Assembly: GCF_016595795.1 (NCBI RefSeq)
Contig: NZ_JAENHN010000016.1
Span: forward strand, 1 to 64,000
From: Clostridium yunnanense
GTDB lineage: Bacteria; Bacillota; Clostridia; Clostridiales; Clostridiaceae
Direction of reading: 5' to 3'
Length of the DNA stretch: 64,000 bases
The notes under the pieces are model-generated. The model saw nothing but the letters and a program-made list of their open reading frames with translations, did not search any database and was not told the DNA's origin. Below, one piece after another: positions 8,789 to 17,923 of the stretch. Within the stretch, counting starts at the first letter, position 1. Each line of letters begins with the position of its first letter. A program made the position numbers and the translations under genes.

Positions 8789-9895
8789 TTATAAGCTTCT
8801 TCTTGGTATATTATATTTTATAGCTCTTTCTATTTCTTCTAAATCTCTCTTATTCTTTGGATCTATGAAAAGACAAGTATAGCCTTCTTCGCCTGCTCTA
8901 CCAGTTCTTCCTATACGATGGATATAACCTTCTGCATTTTCTGGTATATCATAATTATATATATGCCCTACTCCAGTTACATCTAACCCTCTTGCTGCAA
9001 CATCAGTGGCTATCAAATACTGAATTTCAGCATTTCTAAATGCTTTCATCACTTTTTCACGCTTAGACTGAATCAAATCGCCATGAAGCTTTTGACAGTT
9101 ATACCCACGTCTATGAAGTGCTTCCTCTAAGTCATCAACTCTTCTTTTAGTTCTGCAAAATATCATAGCCATAAAAGGATTATCTTCGTCTAATACCTTA
9201 CAAAGTGCATCTTGCTTATTCCTATCAGTAGTCTCAACAACTTCCTGTTTGATATTATCTAAAGTTATTTCTTGAGATTTCTTTACTGAAACTACAACTG
9301 GGTCTTTCATGTATCTATATGCCAATTTCTTAACCTGCGCATCCATAGTTGCAGAGAAGCAAAGAATCTGTCTTTTCTTTGAAGTTTCTTTCATTATAGC
9401 TTCTACTTCATTTTTAAAGCCCATAAGAAGCATTTGGTCAGCTTCATCTAGAACAAAAGTCTTTAACTTTGACAAGTCAACAGCTTTTCTTTTGATATGG
9501 TCTAATAGTCTTCCTGGCGTTGCTATTATTAAATGTATGTTGCCCTTAAGTTTTCTAAGCTGCCCATCAATATCTTTACCGCCATATGCAGCTAGTATAT
9601 TAATATCCTTAGCTTCTTTAAGTTTATTAGCTTGTTCTGTTATCTGGATAGCTAATTCTCTTGTTGGAGTCAGTATCAAAGCCTGCACAGTATCAGTTTT
9701 ACCCCAAAGATTTTCAAAAATAGGCAGCAAAAATGCTAAAGTCTTTCCTGTACCAGTTTGAGCTTCTGCTATAACATCTCTACCAGATCTTACAAACTGA
9801 ATACTTTCCTGTTGTACTTGAGTAGGAGTTGTAATTCCTGATTTTTTTAATACTTTTATTATTTCTTCATTAATTCCAAGTTCTTTAAAATTCAT
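8789..9895 (-). CDS. DEAD-box RNA helicase
   Basis: The 368-residue protein is a two-domain RecA-fold helicase core with essentially no tail. Motifs in order: Q motif GITTPTQVQ, motif I AQTGTGKT (about 44-51), PTRELA, GG, TPGRL, DEAD (about 151-154), SAT, then domain 2 with IATDVAARGLD and YIHRIGRTGRAG. It lacks the RNA-binding C-terminal extension of CshA/DbpA-type enzymes, so it resembles RhlE- or CshB-like short helicases. The family unwinds short RNA duplexes in ribosome assembly and mRNA turnover, often during cold stress. Start: ATG after AAAGG. The region upstream (9896-10639) is unusually long for a bacterial leader. Confidence 0.93.
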   Translation of the reverse strand: MNFKELGINEEIIKVLKKSGITTPTQVQQESIQFVRSGRDVIAEAQTGTGKTLAFLLPIFENLWGKTDTVQALILTPTRELAIQITEQANKLKEAKDINILAAYGGKDIDGQLRKLKGNIHLIIATPGRLLDHIKRKAVDLSKLKTFVLDEADQMLLMGFKNEVEAIMKETSKKRQILCFSATMDAQVKKLAYRYMKDPVVVSVKKSQEITLDNIKQEVVETTDRNKQDALCKVLDEDNPFMAMIFCRTKRRVDDLEEALHRRGYNCQKLHGDLIQSKREKVMKAFRNAEIQYLIATDVAARGLDVTGVGHIYNYDIPENAEGYIHRIGRTGRAGEEGYTCLFIDPKNKRDLEEIERAIKYNIPRRSL

Positions 9896-10142
9896 TGTAG
9901 TTACCTTTCTTCTTTATATAATTTACCTTTATACACTTACATAAGATATATCACTTAATGTTTATTTCGCCTTAAAACCTTCACCATTTTAAATATAAAA
10001 TCTAGTTTTTCATATATTCCTTAAGGAATTTACATAATATTATAAATAAGTTGGCAATAGTAAACTTAATTTATCATTTTTTAATATTATTCTAAATTCA
10101 AAAAATAAAGGAACAGTTTAACTACAGGTCCACTAAGGAAAT

Positions 10143-10200
10143 TTAATTTGTACTTATTCGAAAATCTTAGCATCTCAGCACTTTCGATAGTACAAAATTT
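10143..10200. repeat. Palindromic repeat, family 3, copy B
   Basis: TTTGTACTTATTCGAAAATC on the left and CTTTCGATAGTACAAA on the right form an imperfect palindrome. It shares its left half and its flanks (GGAATCCTATAAAG versus GGAACTCTATAGAT) with the element at 2091-2150. Confidence 0.5.
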
Positions 10201-10363
10201 AACAATTATTATTGGAACTCTATAGATAAGATATATCCCATAAATTTATAACTGCATTTTATGTAACAATTAATAATAACACATAGTTTTAATTATAGAT
10301 AGAAACTTTATTCTTTATTTATATAAAATACAGCTATATACGCAGTTTATTTAAACTTTTTCT

Positions 10364-10421
10364 AAAAAATCGCTGAAGCGACTTTCTTCACTGGTTTTAT
10401 GCTCGTCTGTCTTTCCCAGTG
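10364..10421 (-). ncRNA. Putative structured RNA ending in an intrinsic terminator
   Basis: Read on the minus strand, a 6-bp helix CACTGG (10416-10421) / CCAGTG (10389-10394) encloses a 21-base purine-rich loop. After three bases comes an 8-bp terminator stem AAAGTCGC / GCGATTTT (10366-10385) with six T. It lies after the yjjIW terminator and about 470 bases before the helicase. I do not recognise a riboswitch class; it could be a short sRNA or the remnant of an attenuator. Confidence 0.4.
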
Positions 10422-10548
10422 CATATGAGTATAAATTAGCAGGTGAACAAGTTTTATATTTACTGTAATGCCATAAATAACATGTAAAGTTATTAAAATA
10501 TTTAGATTTAACTAAGCCATAAGTTTTATAATCTTATAAACCGTAAAA

Positions 10549-10586
10549 AAGCACTCTAAATATATCTTTATATATTCAGAGTACTT
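10549..10586 (-). terminator. Terminator of the yjjI-yjjW operon
   Basis: A 16-bp stem with wobble pairs (10549-10564 with 10571-10586) is followed on the minus strand by TTTTTTACGG, 54 bases past the yjjW stop. Confidence 0.85.
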
Positions 10587-10639
10587 TTATATTATAGTAC
10601 TAAGGCTGTACTATTTTGGTTTATATTCAATATTCCAAA

Positions 10640-11494
10640 CTAAATTATTGGTGTATCAATAATTTCAACTTTTTTTACTCCAATTTCTCGTGCAAGGTTT
10701 TCAATATAATTCATTCGTTCTTTTGTCGGAACTTTATCCTTTATTTTTTCCTTTTGAGTTTCTTTCAAGCCTTCAGTATGGACTTTTATTAGTTTATATA
10801 TAACCTCAGGATAGCTTTTAAGAATATTTGCTACCGTAACAACTGTATTATCTAAATCCATAAAATCTTCAATTAATACAGTTCTTACTTCATATACTTT
10901 ATCAATACTCAAAAGATACTTTAGATTTTCTAAGTTATTTTTCATCTTAGTATCACATAAGGATTCCAACTTATCTATAGCCTTTATATCAACCATAAAC
11001 TTATCTGTAACTTCAATAAGCTCCGAGATACTATCTCTATCAAAAAAACCATTAGTATCTACGAAACAAGTGAGACCTAAAGTCTTAACTTTTTTAAAAA
11101 GCTCAGTTATAAAGGATGCTTTTAATGTTGGCTCGCCACCTGAAACAGTTATCCCTCTTATAAAAAGCTTATATTCCTCAATTATTTCAACTAGCTCATC
11201 TACACTGTAGTTTTTTGTTCTTGGAGAAGATTTAGTTTTACATGTTTTTATGCAGTTATCACATTCAACACATAGTTTATCATCAAAAACTACTTTCCCG
11301 TCTGTTTCTTTAATAGCTTTTACCGGACATCCTGGAATACATAATTTACAGTTAGAACAAAGATTTATAGTCTCAGGATTATGGCAATAAACACAACTAA
11401 TGTTGCAACCTTGAAAAAATATAGCTAATCTATTACCTGGACCATCTACATTTGAAAAAGGTATGATCTTATTTACAGGAACTTTATTTTCCAT
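10640..11494 (-). CDS. yjjW: YjjW-type glycyl-radical enzyme activase (radical SAM)
   Basis: A 284-residue radical-SAM protein. Cys30, Cys34 and Cys37 form CxxxCxxC for the SAM-binding cluster. Two ferredoxin-type clusters follow (Cys46, 49, 52, 56 and a second set CVECDNCIKTC), the insertion typical of glycyl-radical activases of the PflA/YjjW type. TVSGGEPTLK is the SAM-binding GGE block. It should abstract hydrogen from the partner's glycine using 5'-deoxyadenosyl radical. The partner lies directly upstream: its last 11 bases overlap the start of this gene, so translation is coupled. NrdG is excluded by length and by the partner's identity. Confidence 0.88.
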   Translation of the reverse strand: MENKVPVNKIIPFSNVDGPGNRLAIFFQGCNISCVYCHNPETINLCSNCKLCIPGCPVKAIKETDGKVVFDDKLCVECDNCIKTCKTKSSPRTKNYSVDELVEIIEEYKLFIRGITVSGGEPTLKASFITELFKKVKTLGLTCFVDTNGFFDRDSISELIEVTDKFMVDIKAIDKLESLCDTKMKNNLENLKYLLSIDKVYEVRTVLIEDFMDLDNTVVTVANILKSYPEVIYKLIKVHTEGLKETQKEKIKDKVPTKERMNYIENLAREIGVKKVEIIDTPII

Positions 11495-13010
11495 CTTTCC
11501 TCACTCTTCTATCAAGAACACGTGCCATTGTATTTGAACCCGAACCTAACATATCTGTATCTCTAAGAACAGCTTCACCTTCTCTTACTTTCAGTATCTC
11601 ACTTTTCTTAACAAGATAACCTGTAACTCTTATTAAATCAGTGTTGTGAAGATAAGTAGTTAGATATCTTCCACCAGCAGCAAATGCTCCATCAATTATA
11701 TCTAATACTGCATCAAGCTTATTTAAATATGTCTGATCTAAAGCGAACAAATCGCCAGTACCAGAAGTAAAATAAACATGGAAAGGCATTGCTTGTTTTA
11801 TATGAAGAGGAAGAATTGGTTCTTCTCCAACTGGAACTCTATGCGCTGGAGTATTATTATGATCTTCTTCACTTAAGCTTGCACCAACCTGTGCGTGAAG
11901 TAGATATTTGTTATCAGTTCTCTCGCAGTAAACAGCCTCATGTTCATTTGCAATCTTCTCAATAAGCTTCAATATGCTATGTGCTATTTCATCGCCTCTT
12001 TTAGAAGTTCCAAATCTTTCTTCTGATCCTTCAAGTTTTAAAATATAATTAACTGCATCAGCAAGTCCTACTATACCAAACATCGCTGAAAAGTTTTCTC
12101 TTTTTAGAAAACCTTCTTTTACTAAGAAAGAGGTTTCAAAGAAATTTGATTTTTCCACTAAAAATCTTATTCTCTTATCCATCATTGTTGCCATAGCTTT
12201 TGTTATTTTTGGAAGTCTCTCATTTAAAAGTTCATCAAGAGAACTTATTCCCTTTACAATAGTTCCAAGTCGAAGTCTTGGAAGAGTATAAGCCCCTCCA
12301 CCGTTTGGTAGTGCATTATAACAGCTTACTATTCTATGGTCACCAACATCTTCAGTATACTTTTTATTATTACTAAATGACGGCTTGGATACTTTCAAGC
12401 AGGCTTCAGCAGCTTTTAATGCAAAGTCTCTTGGAGTAATATCTTTATCATATCTTATAGACATATTAGGTGTTGGATTTTGAAGTTCAACTATGGCTCT
12501 TAATATTAATTCTCCTGCTCTAGTTTTTTCTGGACCTATATCAGCATGACAGAACGAATCTACAATAGCTTTATCTACATGGTTTAAAAATCTCTTTATC
12601 TTTTTATAATCACTTTCTTCATCTGTTATAAATGGTTCCATAAGCTTATCTAGGTCCCCAATATATACAGGGAAAGAAGTTATAGATGGTATATGAACAT
12701 ATAATATTAATAAACTATCAAGTAGTTCGTCCAAATCATTTGGAGCTTTTAGATCTAAAAACTCACAGCCTTTTTCTAGTAAGACAGAATAATCAGGCAC
12801 TATATATCTAGGTCTGTATATTGCATATCCTTCATTAAGGTCACAAATCATTTCATCCTCAATATATTTCATTTCCTCGTCAGTATATCCTAGAATATCA
12901 CGTGGATCTAAAAGTCTTTCTGCAACATTAGCCAAATTGAAAAGCTTTTGTTGGTAAGTTAAACTTTTACTTGTTGCTATATCGTAAATATCACTAGTCT
13001 TAGATATCAT
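11484..13010 (-). CDS. yjjI: YjjI-type glycyl-radical enzyme (DUF3029)
   Basis: A 508-residue protein, the normal length of the YjjI family (E. coli about 516). The C-terminal RVTGY (residues 461-465) carries the glycine (464) expected to hold the radical, followed by the family's closing block REGEAVLRDTDMLGSGSNTM. It is shorter than pyruvate formate-lyase or class III ribonucleotide reductase and lacks their substrate motifs. The reaction of YjjI is not known to me. Start: ATG after AGGAGG. It forms a two-gene operon with its activase, overlapping by 11 bases. Oxygen-sensitive by nature, which fits an anaerobic host. No microcompartment genes are nearby. Confidence 0.87.
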   Translation of the reverse strand: MISKTSDIYDIATSKSLTYQQKLFNLANVAERLLDPRDILGYTDEEMKYIEDEMICDLNEGYAIYRPRYIVPDYSVLLEKGCEFLDLKAPNDLDELLDSLLILYVHIPSITSFPVYIGDLDKLMEPFITDEESDYKKIKRFLNHVDKAIVDSFCHADIGPEKTRAGELILRAIVELQNPTPNMSIRYDKDITPRDFALKAAEACLKVSKPSFSNNKKYTEDVGDHRIVSCYNALPNGGGAYTLPRLRLGTIVKGISSLDELLNERLPKITKAMATMMDKRIRFLVEKSNFFETSFLVKEGFLKRENFSAMFGIVGLADAVNYILKLEGSEERFGTSKRGDEIAHSILKLIEKIANEHEAVYCERTDNKYLLHAQVGASLSEEDHNNTPAHRVPVGEEPILPLHIKQAMPFHVYFTSGTGDLFALDQTYLNKLDAVLDIIDGAFAAGGRYLTTYLHNTDLIRVTGYLVKKSEILKVREGEAVLRDTDMLGSGSNTMARVLDRRVRKDGK

Positions 13011-13281
13011 AAAAGTACCTCCTAAAATTTATAATTATGAACTATCCTAAATAATTAATTTTCTTTTCTTTAAATTACACTTTCAATTATAATCTATTTA
13101 ATTAAATTTTAAAATAAACATGTGCTTAGACATCCATTTACTATTTTTCTCTATGTTCGTATTTATGATTGTAAAATCCATAACTAATTAGGACTTCCTT
13201 CTATACTTTTAGTGAAAACGATATTATAATGTACTTATAAGCAATAATATTTTTTAATTTTTGTGGAGAGGAGCATTGCTC

Positions 13282-13536
13282 ATGGAAAAATCAAAGAAAG
13301 TTTCAATTACTTTTTACGGTATTATAATAGGCCTATTTCTTATTACAGGTATTGCAAATATAAATAAAAACTGGGGTGGTCCAACCTTTATTTTCTTAGC
13401 ATTTTTGTTTATGGTATTTGCTGCAATGGACTTTCTTTCAAGAGGAAAACTACAAAAAAATGTTGCAGTTAATAATGCTGTTTCTAAAAATAATATTACA
13501 AGGAACACAAAAAAGAGAAAGAATAAAAAAAGATAG
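13282..13536 (+). CDS. Small two-helix membrane protein
   Basis: An 84-residue protein with two hydrophobic segments (ITFYGIIIGLFLITGIANI and PTFIFLAFLFMVFAAMDFL) separated by a short loop, and a very basic tail ending KKRKNKKR. The positive-inside rule puts both ends in the cytosol. I choose the ATG at 13282, which has GAGAGGAG eight bases upstream; an ATG seven codons earlier has no ribosome site. Monocistronic, with a terminator at 13615. No family recognised. Confidence 0.7.
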   Translation: MEKSKKVSITFYGIIIGLFLITGIANINKNWGGPTFIFLAFLFMVFAAMDFLSRGKLQKNVAVNNAVSKNNITRNTKKRKNKKR

Positions 13537-13614
13537 AATACTACATAATGAGTTTATGTCCTTTAAAAATTATTCAATATAAGCCAAACCTAAAAATAAT
13601 GGTTTTTAAGCCTT

Positions 13615-13649
13615 AAGCCACACAACTATTTACTTTGATTGTGTGGCTT
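13615..13649 (+). terminator. Terminator of the small membrane gene
   Basis: An 11-bp stem AAGCCACACAA / TTGTGTGGCTT with a 13-base loop, followed by TATTC and an AT-rich run. Confidence 0.75.
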
Positions 13650-13715
13650 TATTCATCTTGCATTAAAATAACATTCTTGATACCATATATAGTATTACTT
13701 TAAAGGAGATTTCTT

Positions 13716-14471
13716 ATGACTGTAGAAAATGTTAGCGAAATTGCTCTTATGGCAGGCGGCATACTATTAGAAAATGGTGCTGAAACTCATAGAATAGAGG
13801 GAACAGTTTCATCTATTTGCCAATCTTATGGGCTAAATGCTGAGTGCTTATCAATGTCCAATGGTATATTATTATCAACACAGGATTCTGAGAACAGAAA
13901 GATTACATCAATGAAAAAAGTGTGTCCTAAGCAGGTTGATTTATATAGAATAGAACTGATAAATTCTTTTTCAAGAAAGCTTAAAAATAATAAGGTATCT
14001 TATGGAGAGGCCATGAGAACACTGGAATCTATACAGAATTCTCCTACGTTCACTTTCCCTGTCCGTATTTTTGCTTCTTGTATGACTGGATTTGTTTACT
14101 CATTGTTTTTTAATGGTTCCCTTATTGATGGTATTGCCTCATTATTTGTGTGTCTTATTACTTATTTGGTTACTGAAAAGATCTCAAACTTTGGGATTTC
14201 TCAATTTTTCAAATATTATTTAGCTGGCTTTATTATTGGCGGAACAAGCCTACTATCACACTTACTACTTCCTTCTATAAAAGAAAACAACGTAATAACT
14301 GGATCAATTATGATTCTACTTCCTGGGGTAGTGCTCACAAATGGAATTAAGGATGTTATTTTTGGCTATTTCTCTGCTGGTATAGCTAAATTCTGTGAAG
14401 CATTGATAATTATAACAGCTGTAAGCGCAGGAGTAGGTACTGCTCTGCTTATTGGCATGAAAGGATTCTAG
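13716..14471 (+). CDS. ThrE-type exporter, large subunit (YjjP/DUF1212-like)
   Basis: A 251-residue protein corresponding to the first half of the threonine/serine exporter ThrE. The N-terminal cytoplasmic domain carries LMAGGILLENGAETHRIE (about 10-27), the family's most conserved stretch. About five membrane helices follow from residue 110 (FASCMTGFVYSLFF..., IASLFVCLITYLV, and so on). The second half of ThrE is encoded by the next gene four bases downstream, the split arrangement of E. coli YjjP/YjjB. Members export threonine/serine or dicarboxylates; the substrate cannot be fixed here. Start: ATG after AAAGGAG. Confidence 0.88.
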   Translation: MTVENVSEIALMAGGILLENGAETHRIEGTVSSICQSYGLNAECLSMSNGILLSTQDSENRKITSMKKVCPKQVDLYRIELINSFSRKLKNNKVSYGEAMRTLESIQNSPTFTFPVRIFASCMTGFVYSLFFNGSLIDGIASLFVCLITYLVTEKISNFGISQFFKYYLAGFIIGGTSLLSHLLLPSIKENNVITGSIMILLPGVVLTNGIKDVIFGYFSAGIAKFCEALIIITAVSAGVGTALLIGMKGF

Positions 14472-14475
14472 TGAT

Positions 14476-14913
14476 ATGTCGATAAAAATGATAGCTTTAG
14501 CCTTTGTAGGAAGTATATTTCCTGTAATATTATTTAACATTGATAGAAAAAAAATCATCTATGCTGGAATAGGGGGAGCCCTTGGTTGGATTGTATACAG
14601 TATTGTTTTAAATAAGACAAGCAGTGAGGTGTTAGGTTCATTTTTTGGCGCTTTAGTTGTAAATACCTATAGTGAACTAATGGCGCGAATTTTAAAAACT
14701 CCAGCCTCTATGTTTTACGTACCTGGTATCTTTCCTTTAGTACCAGGAATTACAGCCTACAGCACTATAACCTACCTTGTTCAAAGCAATTTTACTGCTG
14801 CACAAAATAGCGGAGTACTGATGCTTGGAATTGCTGGTGCTATTGCCTTTGGGATAATGTTATCTTCAACATTTTTCGGATTTTTATCAAAGCTATATAA
14901 AAACCACGTTTAG
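14476..14913 (+). CDS. ThrE-type exporter, small subunit (YjjB/DUF3815-like)
   Basis: A 145-residue protein with four hydrophobic segments. YVPGIFPLVPGITAYSTITYL (about 75-95) is the hallmark proline/glycine block of the ThrE C-terminal domain, matched by the upstream GALGWIVYS and FFGALVVNTYSELMARILKTPA. It begins four bases after the large-subunit stop and uses AAAGGA in the end of that gene as ribosome site, so the two are translated together and should form one transporter. It ends just before a terminator at 14933. Confidence 0.87.
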   Translation: MSIKMIALAFVGSIFPVILFNIDRKKIIYAGIGGALGWIVYSIVLNKTSSEVLGSFFGALVVNTYSELMARILKTPASMFYVPGIFPLVPGITAYSTITYLVQSNFTAAQNSGVLMLGIAGAIAFGIMLSSTFFGFLSKLYKNHV

Positions 14914-14932
14914 AAGCATTGGTAAAAAAAAT

Positions 14933-14958
14933 TGAGGAAACCTTAATAGGTTCCCTCA
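14933..14958 (+). terminator. Terminator of the ThrE pair
   Basis: An 11-bp stem with one mismatch, TGAGGAAACCT / AGGTTCCCTCA, loop TAAT, 20 bases past the stop at 14913. Confidence 0.75.
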
Positions 14959-14997
14959 TAATAATTACATAAGTATTAGCTTAAATTTAAAGTAAGA

Positions 14998-15357
14998 AAC
15001 ATAGTGATGTGGTTAGCACTAATATAGATAATTTATCACCTATTTATAATCTTTCGACTATAAATAAGCACATCACTACCAATATTAATGGTTCACTCGA
15101 CCTTATTACATATTTACACAACTATGTATAACCTTTCGGCTATATATAACCATTACAACACCTAATAAAATCTTATCTCGACCTTATATGATAAGTTGGA
15201 ACCTCATTATGATCAAATAATGACCATAATAAAGCTTTTCCTAACCATATAAAATCTACTACATCTGAACAACAAGCAGTTCCAGGCTGCAACTATTCAG
15301 AATCACTTATAATGTTAGTATAAACTAGTTTCATAAGCATTGCCTTATCACTATGTT
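14998..15357 (-). ncRNA. Candidate large structured RNA (~360 nt)
   Basis: The gap between two convergent genes has dense secondary structure on the minus strand. The ends pair over 11 bp (AACATAGTGAT family, 15347-15357 with 14998-15008). Inside are two ~66-base tandem copies 82 bases apart (15040-15105 and 15122-15187), each with a long hairpin closed by a GAAA tetraloop on the minus strand (15041-15066 and 15123-15148) and each with the motif AAGGTCGAG. A 9-bp hairpin (15206-15230), a 6-bp hairpin (15172-15195) and a two-part hairpin (15265-15300) fill the rest. A 10-bp alternative helix (15002-15011 with 15069-15078) competes with the closing stem. No long frame is present. No known RNA class recognised. 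Confidence 0.55.
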
Positions 15358-15430
15358 CCTTACGATATTAATATAACCTTTATACAGAATTTAATACGCG
15401 TATTTTAAAATTTTTTTAATTTTTTTAAAA

Positions 15431-15463
15431 AAGTTTTTTTACTTCTCAATTCTAAAAAAACTT
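15431..15463 (-). terminator. Terminator of the GH95 transcript
   Basis: A 10-bp stem AAGTTTTTTT / AAAAAAACTT. On the minus strand it is followed by TTTTAAAAAAATT, directly after the GH95 stop at 15467. Confidence 0.6.
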
Positions 15464-15466
15464 CAC

Positions 15467-17782
15467 TTAAGTAAGTTTAATTACATTCTTTTCTGAATTA
15501 TTATAGCTTCCTATTACTTCATATCTTTCTCCTATTTTTGTTTCAAAAATGATAACAGTATTTTTTTCATCATAGCTTCCAACAGACTTATTATTGCACA
15601 ATACTGCTAGATTATCTTTTGAATATATCTTACACGGTTGACCAGCCTTTGAGAAAATAGTTGCTTTTATAAGATTACAATTACTCCATATAATATCAAC
15701 TTCAAAACCACCACGGGCACATAATCCCTTAACTTCTCCACTTTTCCATAACTTAGGCAATGCAGGAAGAAAGCTTATACATCCGGCATGGCTTTGTACT
15801 AACATTTCTGCTATACCTGAAGTTCCACCAAAATTTCCATCGATCTGAAAAGGAGGATGATTGTCCAACAAATTTGACAAAGTAGATTTTGTTAGTAAAG
15901 CATTTATATTTTTATAAGCCAGCTCTCCCTCTTCCAAACGTGCCCACATATTTATTATCCAAGCCCTACTCCAACCAGTATGACCACCGCCATAAGTTAA
16001 TCTTCTTTCAATAGTCTTTTTTGCTGCAGCTGCAAGTTTTGGAGTTTGCTGTAAATTGATTTGATTTGATGGATGCAATGCAAAAAGCTGTGATATATGT
16101 CTATGCCCAGGCTCTACCTCATCGTAATCTTCAGCCCACTCTTGAATCTGTCCATATTTCCCTATAGTTGGTTTAGGCAATCTATCCCTTAACTCATATA
16201 ATTTATCTCTAAATTCATGGTCACAATCTAAGATATTTGAAGCATTTATACAATTAGTAAATAATGCAAATAAAATTTGACTATCCATAGAAGGCCCTAT
16301 ACATATACATCCAGTTTGCCCGTTAGGTAAACTATAAGTATTTTCAGGAGAAACTGAAGGACAAGTAACTAATTGGCCTTTTTCATTTTCTATTAGAAAA
16401 TCAACAAAAAACAAAGCTGATTCCTTCATAGTATCATATACTTTTTCTAAAAAATCATAATCTTGGGTAAACTCATAATGTTCCCATAGGTGAAGACATA
16501 ACCATGCAGCTCCCATTGGCCACTGTGTTGCTGGCATCCACAGATCTTGTGGGGCTGTATCTCCCCAAATATCAGTATTGTGATGACATACAAACCCTCT
16601 ACAATCATACATCTTCTTAGCAGTTACTCTTCCTGGAGCTCTCATCCTTTCTATATGATCAAAAAGTGGTGTGTGAAGTTCTGAAAGATTACAAGTTTCA
16701 GCTGGCCAATAGTTCATTTCAGTATTTATATTAATAGTAAATCTTCCTCCCCAAGGTGCTATCATATCTTTATTCCATACTCCTTGAAGGTTTGCAGGCA
16801 GAGTTCCCGGCCTACTGCTGCTTATTAATAGATATCTCCCGTATTGGAAGTATAGACTGATTAATCCTAAATCTTCTTTTCCTTCTTGCATCCTCTTAAG
16901 CCTTTGATCAATTGGCATTTTCTCTGTTTGTTCATCACTGTCTAATTTTAAAGTTACTCTATCAAAGAAACTTTTGTAATCATTTATATGATCATTTTTC
17001 AAATCACTATAGTTTTTTTTCAATGCTTTTCTTATAATCTGCTTACACCATTCTTCAGGTTTGTCCTTATAATAATCTGTCCTAGCAGTGAATAATATCG
17101 TGACTTCATCTGAGTTTTCTACAACTATTTTATTGCCTATACTATAGGTATTTCCACCATCAGCTTTTACTTTGACCATAGAGCAAAATCTAATTCCTTC
17201 TTCGCTTCCACTCTTTCCTTTTAAAACTACTGTATCCTCGGAAATAGCATCAATATGATCAAAATATCTTTCTCTACTAAGATTCAACATGAAAGAAATA
17301 CAATTTTTTCGGCTTGAGGATAATTTCATTACCATAACTTTGTCAACTGCACTTATAAATATCTCTCTTCTAAATTCAATATCATCTTGCTTATACTTAA
17401 CTTCTGCAACAGCACTACTTATATCCAAAGATCGTTTATAATTAGTAATTTTATCAGAATCACCATCGAAAGTTAAAAATACATCTCCTAAAGATTCATA
17501 GTGTCTAGCATCCTCTGGGGTACCTGCCATGGCTAATGAAGTCAATTTTTCTGCTTCCTTAATATTGCCTTCAAACAAAAGCTTTCTTATCTTAGGAAGA
17601 TATTTAAGTGAATCTTTGTTATTTCTATCTCTTGGGCCACCATCCCACACAGTTTCCTCATTAAGCTGAATCCTTTCAGACTTTACTCCTCCGAAGACCA
17701 TAGCTCCAATGCTACCGTTTCCTATTGGCAAAGCTTCATTCCAATTGTCTAATTCAGCTGGCTTTGTATACCATAATTTCAA
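15467..17782 (-). CDS. GH95 alpha-L-fucosidase, intracellular
   Basis: A protein of about 771 residues, the usual GH95 length. Conserved blocks: [28 protein letters not shown] at the N-terminus, [16 protein letters not shown], the catalytic (alpha/alpha)6 region with [46 protein letters not shown], and [18 protein letters not shown] with [16 protein letters not shown]. The family hydrolyses alpha-1,2-linked L-fucose by inversion. In xyloglucan this is the fucose on the galactose of side chain F. It has no signal peptide, so it acts on imported oligosaccharides. I prefer a TTG start at 17782 (GGGAGG eight bases upstream); a GTG three codons earlier abuts the ribosome site. Last gene of the glycosidase group. 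Confidence 0.92.
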   Translation of the reverse strand: MKLWYTKPAELDNWNEALPIGNGSIGAMVFGGVKSERIQLNEETVWDGGPRDRNNKDSLKYLPKIRKLLFEGNIKEAEKLTSLAMAGTPEDARHYESLGDVFLTFDGDSDKITNYKRSLDISSAVAEVKYKQDDIEFRREIFISAVDKVMVMKLSSSRKNCISFMLNLSRERYFDHIDAISEDTVVLKGKSGSEEGIRFCSMVKVKADGGNTYSIGNKIVVENSDEVTILFTARTDYYKDKPEEWCKQIIRKALKKNYSDLKNDHINDYKSFFDRVTLKLDSDEQTEKMPIDQRLKRMQEGKEDLGLISLYFQYGRYLLISSSRPGTLPANLQGVWNKDMIAPWGGRFTININTEMNYWPAETCNLSELHTPLFDHIERMRAPGRVTAKKMYDCRGFVCHHNTDIWGDTAPQDLWMPATQWPMGAAWLCLHLWEHYEFTQDYDFLEKVYDTMKESALFFVDFLIENEKGQLVTCPSVSPENTYSLPNGQTGCICIGPSMDSQILFALFTNCINASNILDCDHEFRDKLYELRDRLPKPTIGKYGQIQEWAEDYDEVEPGHRHISQLFALHPSNQINLQQTPKLAAAAKKTIERRLTYGGGHTGWSRAWIINMWARLEEGELAYKNINALLTKSTLSNLLDNHPPFQIDGNFGGTSGIAEMLVQSHAGCISFLPALPKLWKSGEVKGLCARGGFEVDIIWSNCNLIKATIFSKAGQPCKIYSKDNLAVLCNNKSVGSYDEKNTVIIFETKIGERYEVIGSYNNSEKNVIKLT

Positions 17783-17834
17783 TATAAACACCTCCCACTG
17801 ATATTTTTACTTTGTATATATTTTTATTAAGATT

Positions 17835-17908
17835 ATGTTTAAGAAAAATTATTAAAGTTAATTGGTTATAAATGAGATTCCTAACCAATTAATTTCAACG
17901 TGTAGCTT
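17835..17908. repeat. Palindromic repeat, family 2, copy A
   Basis: ATTAAAGTTAATTGGTTA (17851-17868) pairs with TAACCAATTAATTTCAA (17882-17898). The same arms and the same left flank (TATGTTYAAGAA) recur at 28018-28110, and a left half recurs at 44733-44770. Confidence 0.65.
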
Positions 17909-17923
17909 AAAAAGAGCCTCAAT

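Larger units (their letters stand above)
9896..10639. other. 744-base gene-free region between helicase and YjjW
   Basis: On the minus strand this is upstream of the helicase and downstream of yjjIW. It holds, from high to low coordinate, the yjjIW terminator (10549-10586), a structured RNA candidate ending in a terminator (10364-10421), and a family-3 palindrome (10143-10200). The stretch 9896-10142 is AT-rich with nothing recognisable. Confidence 0.6.

Noticed and set aside
9309-9761. A 150-codon plus-strand frame
   Set aside because: It lies wholly antisense to the DEAD-box helicase, has no ribosome site and reads as low-complexity Ser/Leu, the usual shadow of a helicase gene.
13716-14913. 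Functional link between ThrE pair and YjjI/YjjW from the shared yjj names
   Set aside because: The names reflect map position in E. coli. Here the genes are on opposite strands with a separate gene between them.
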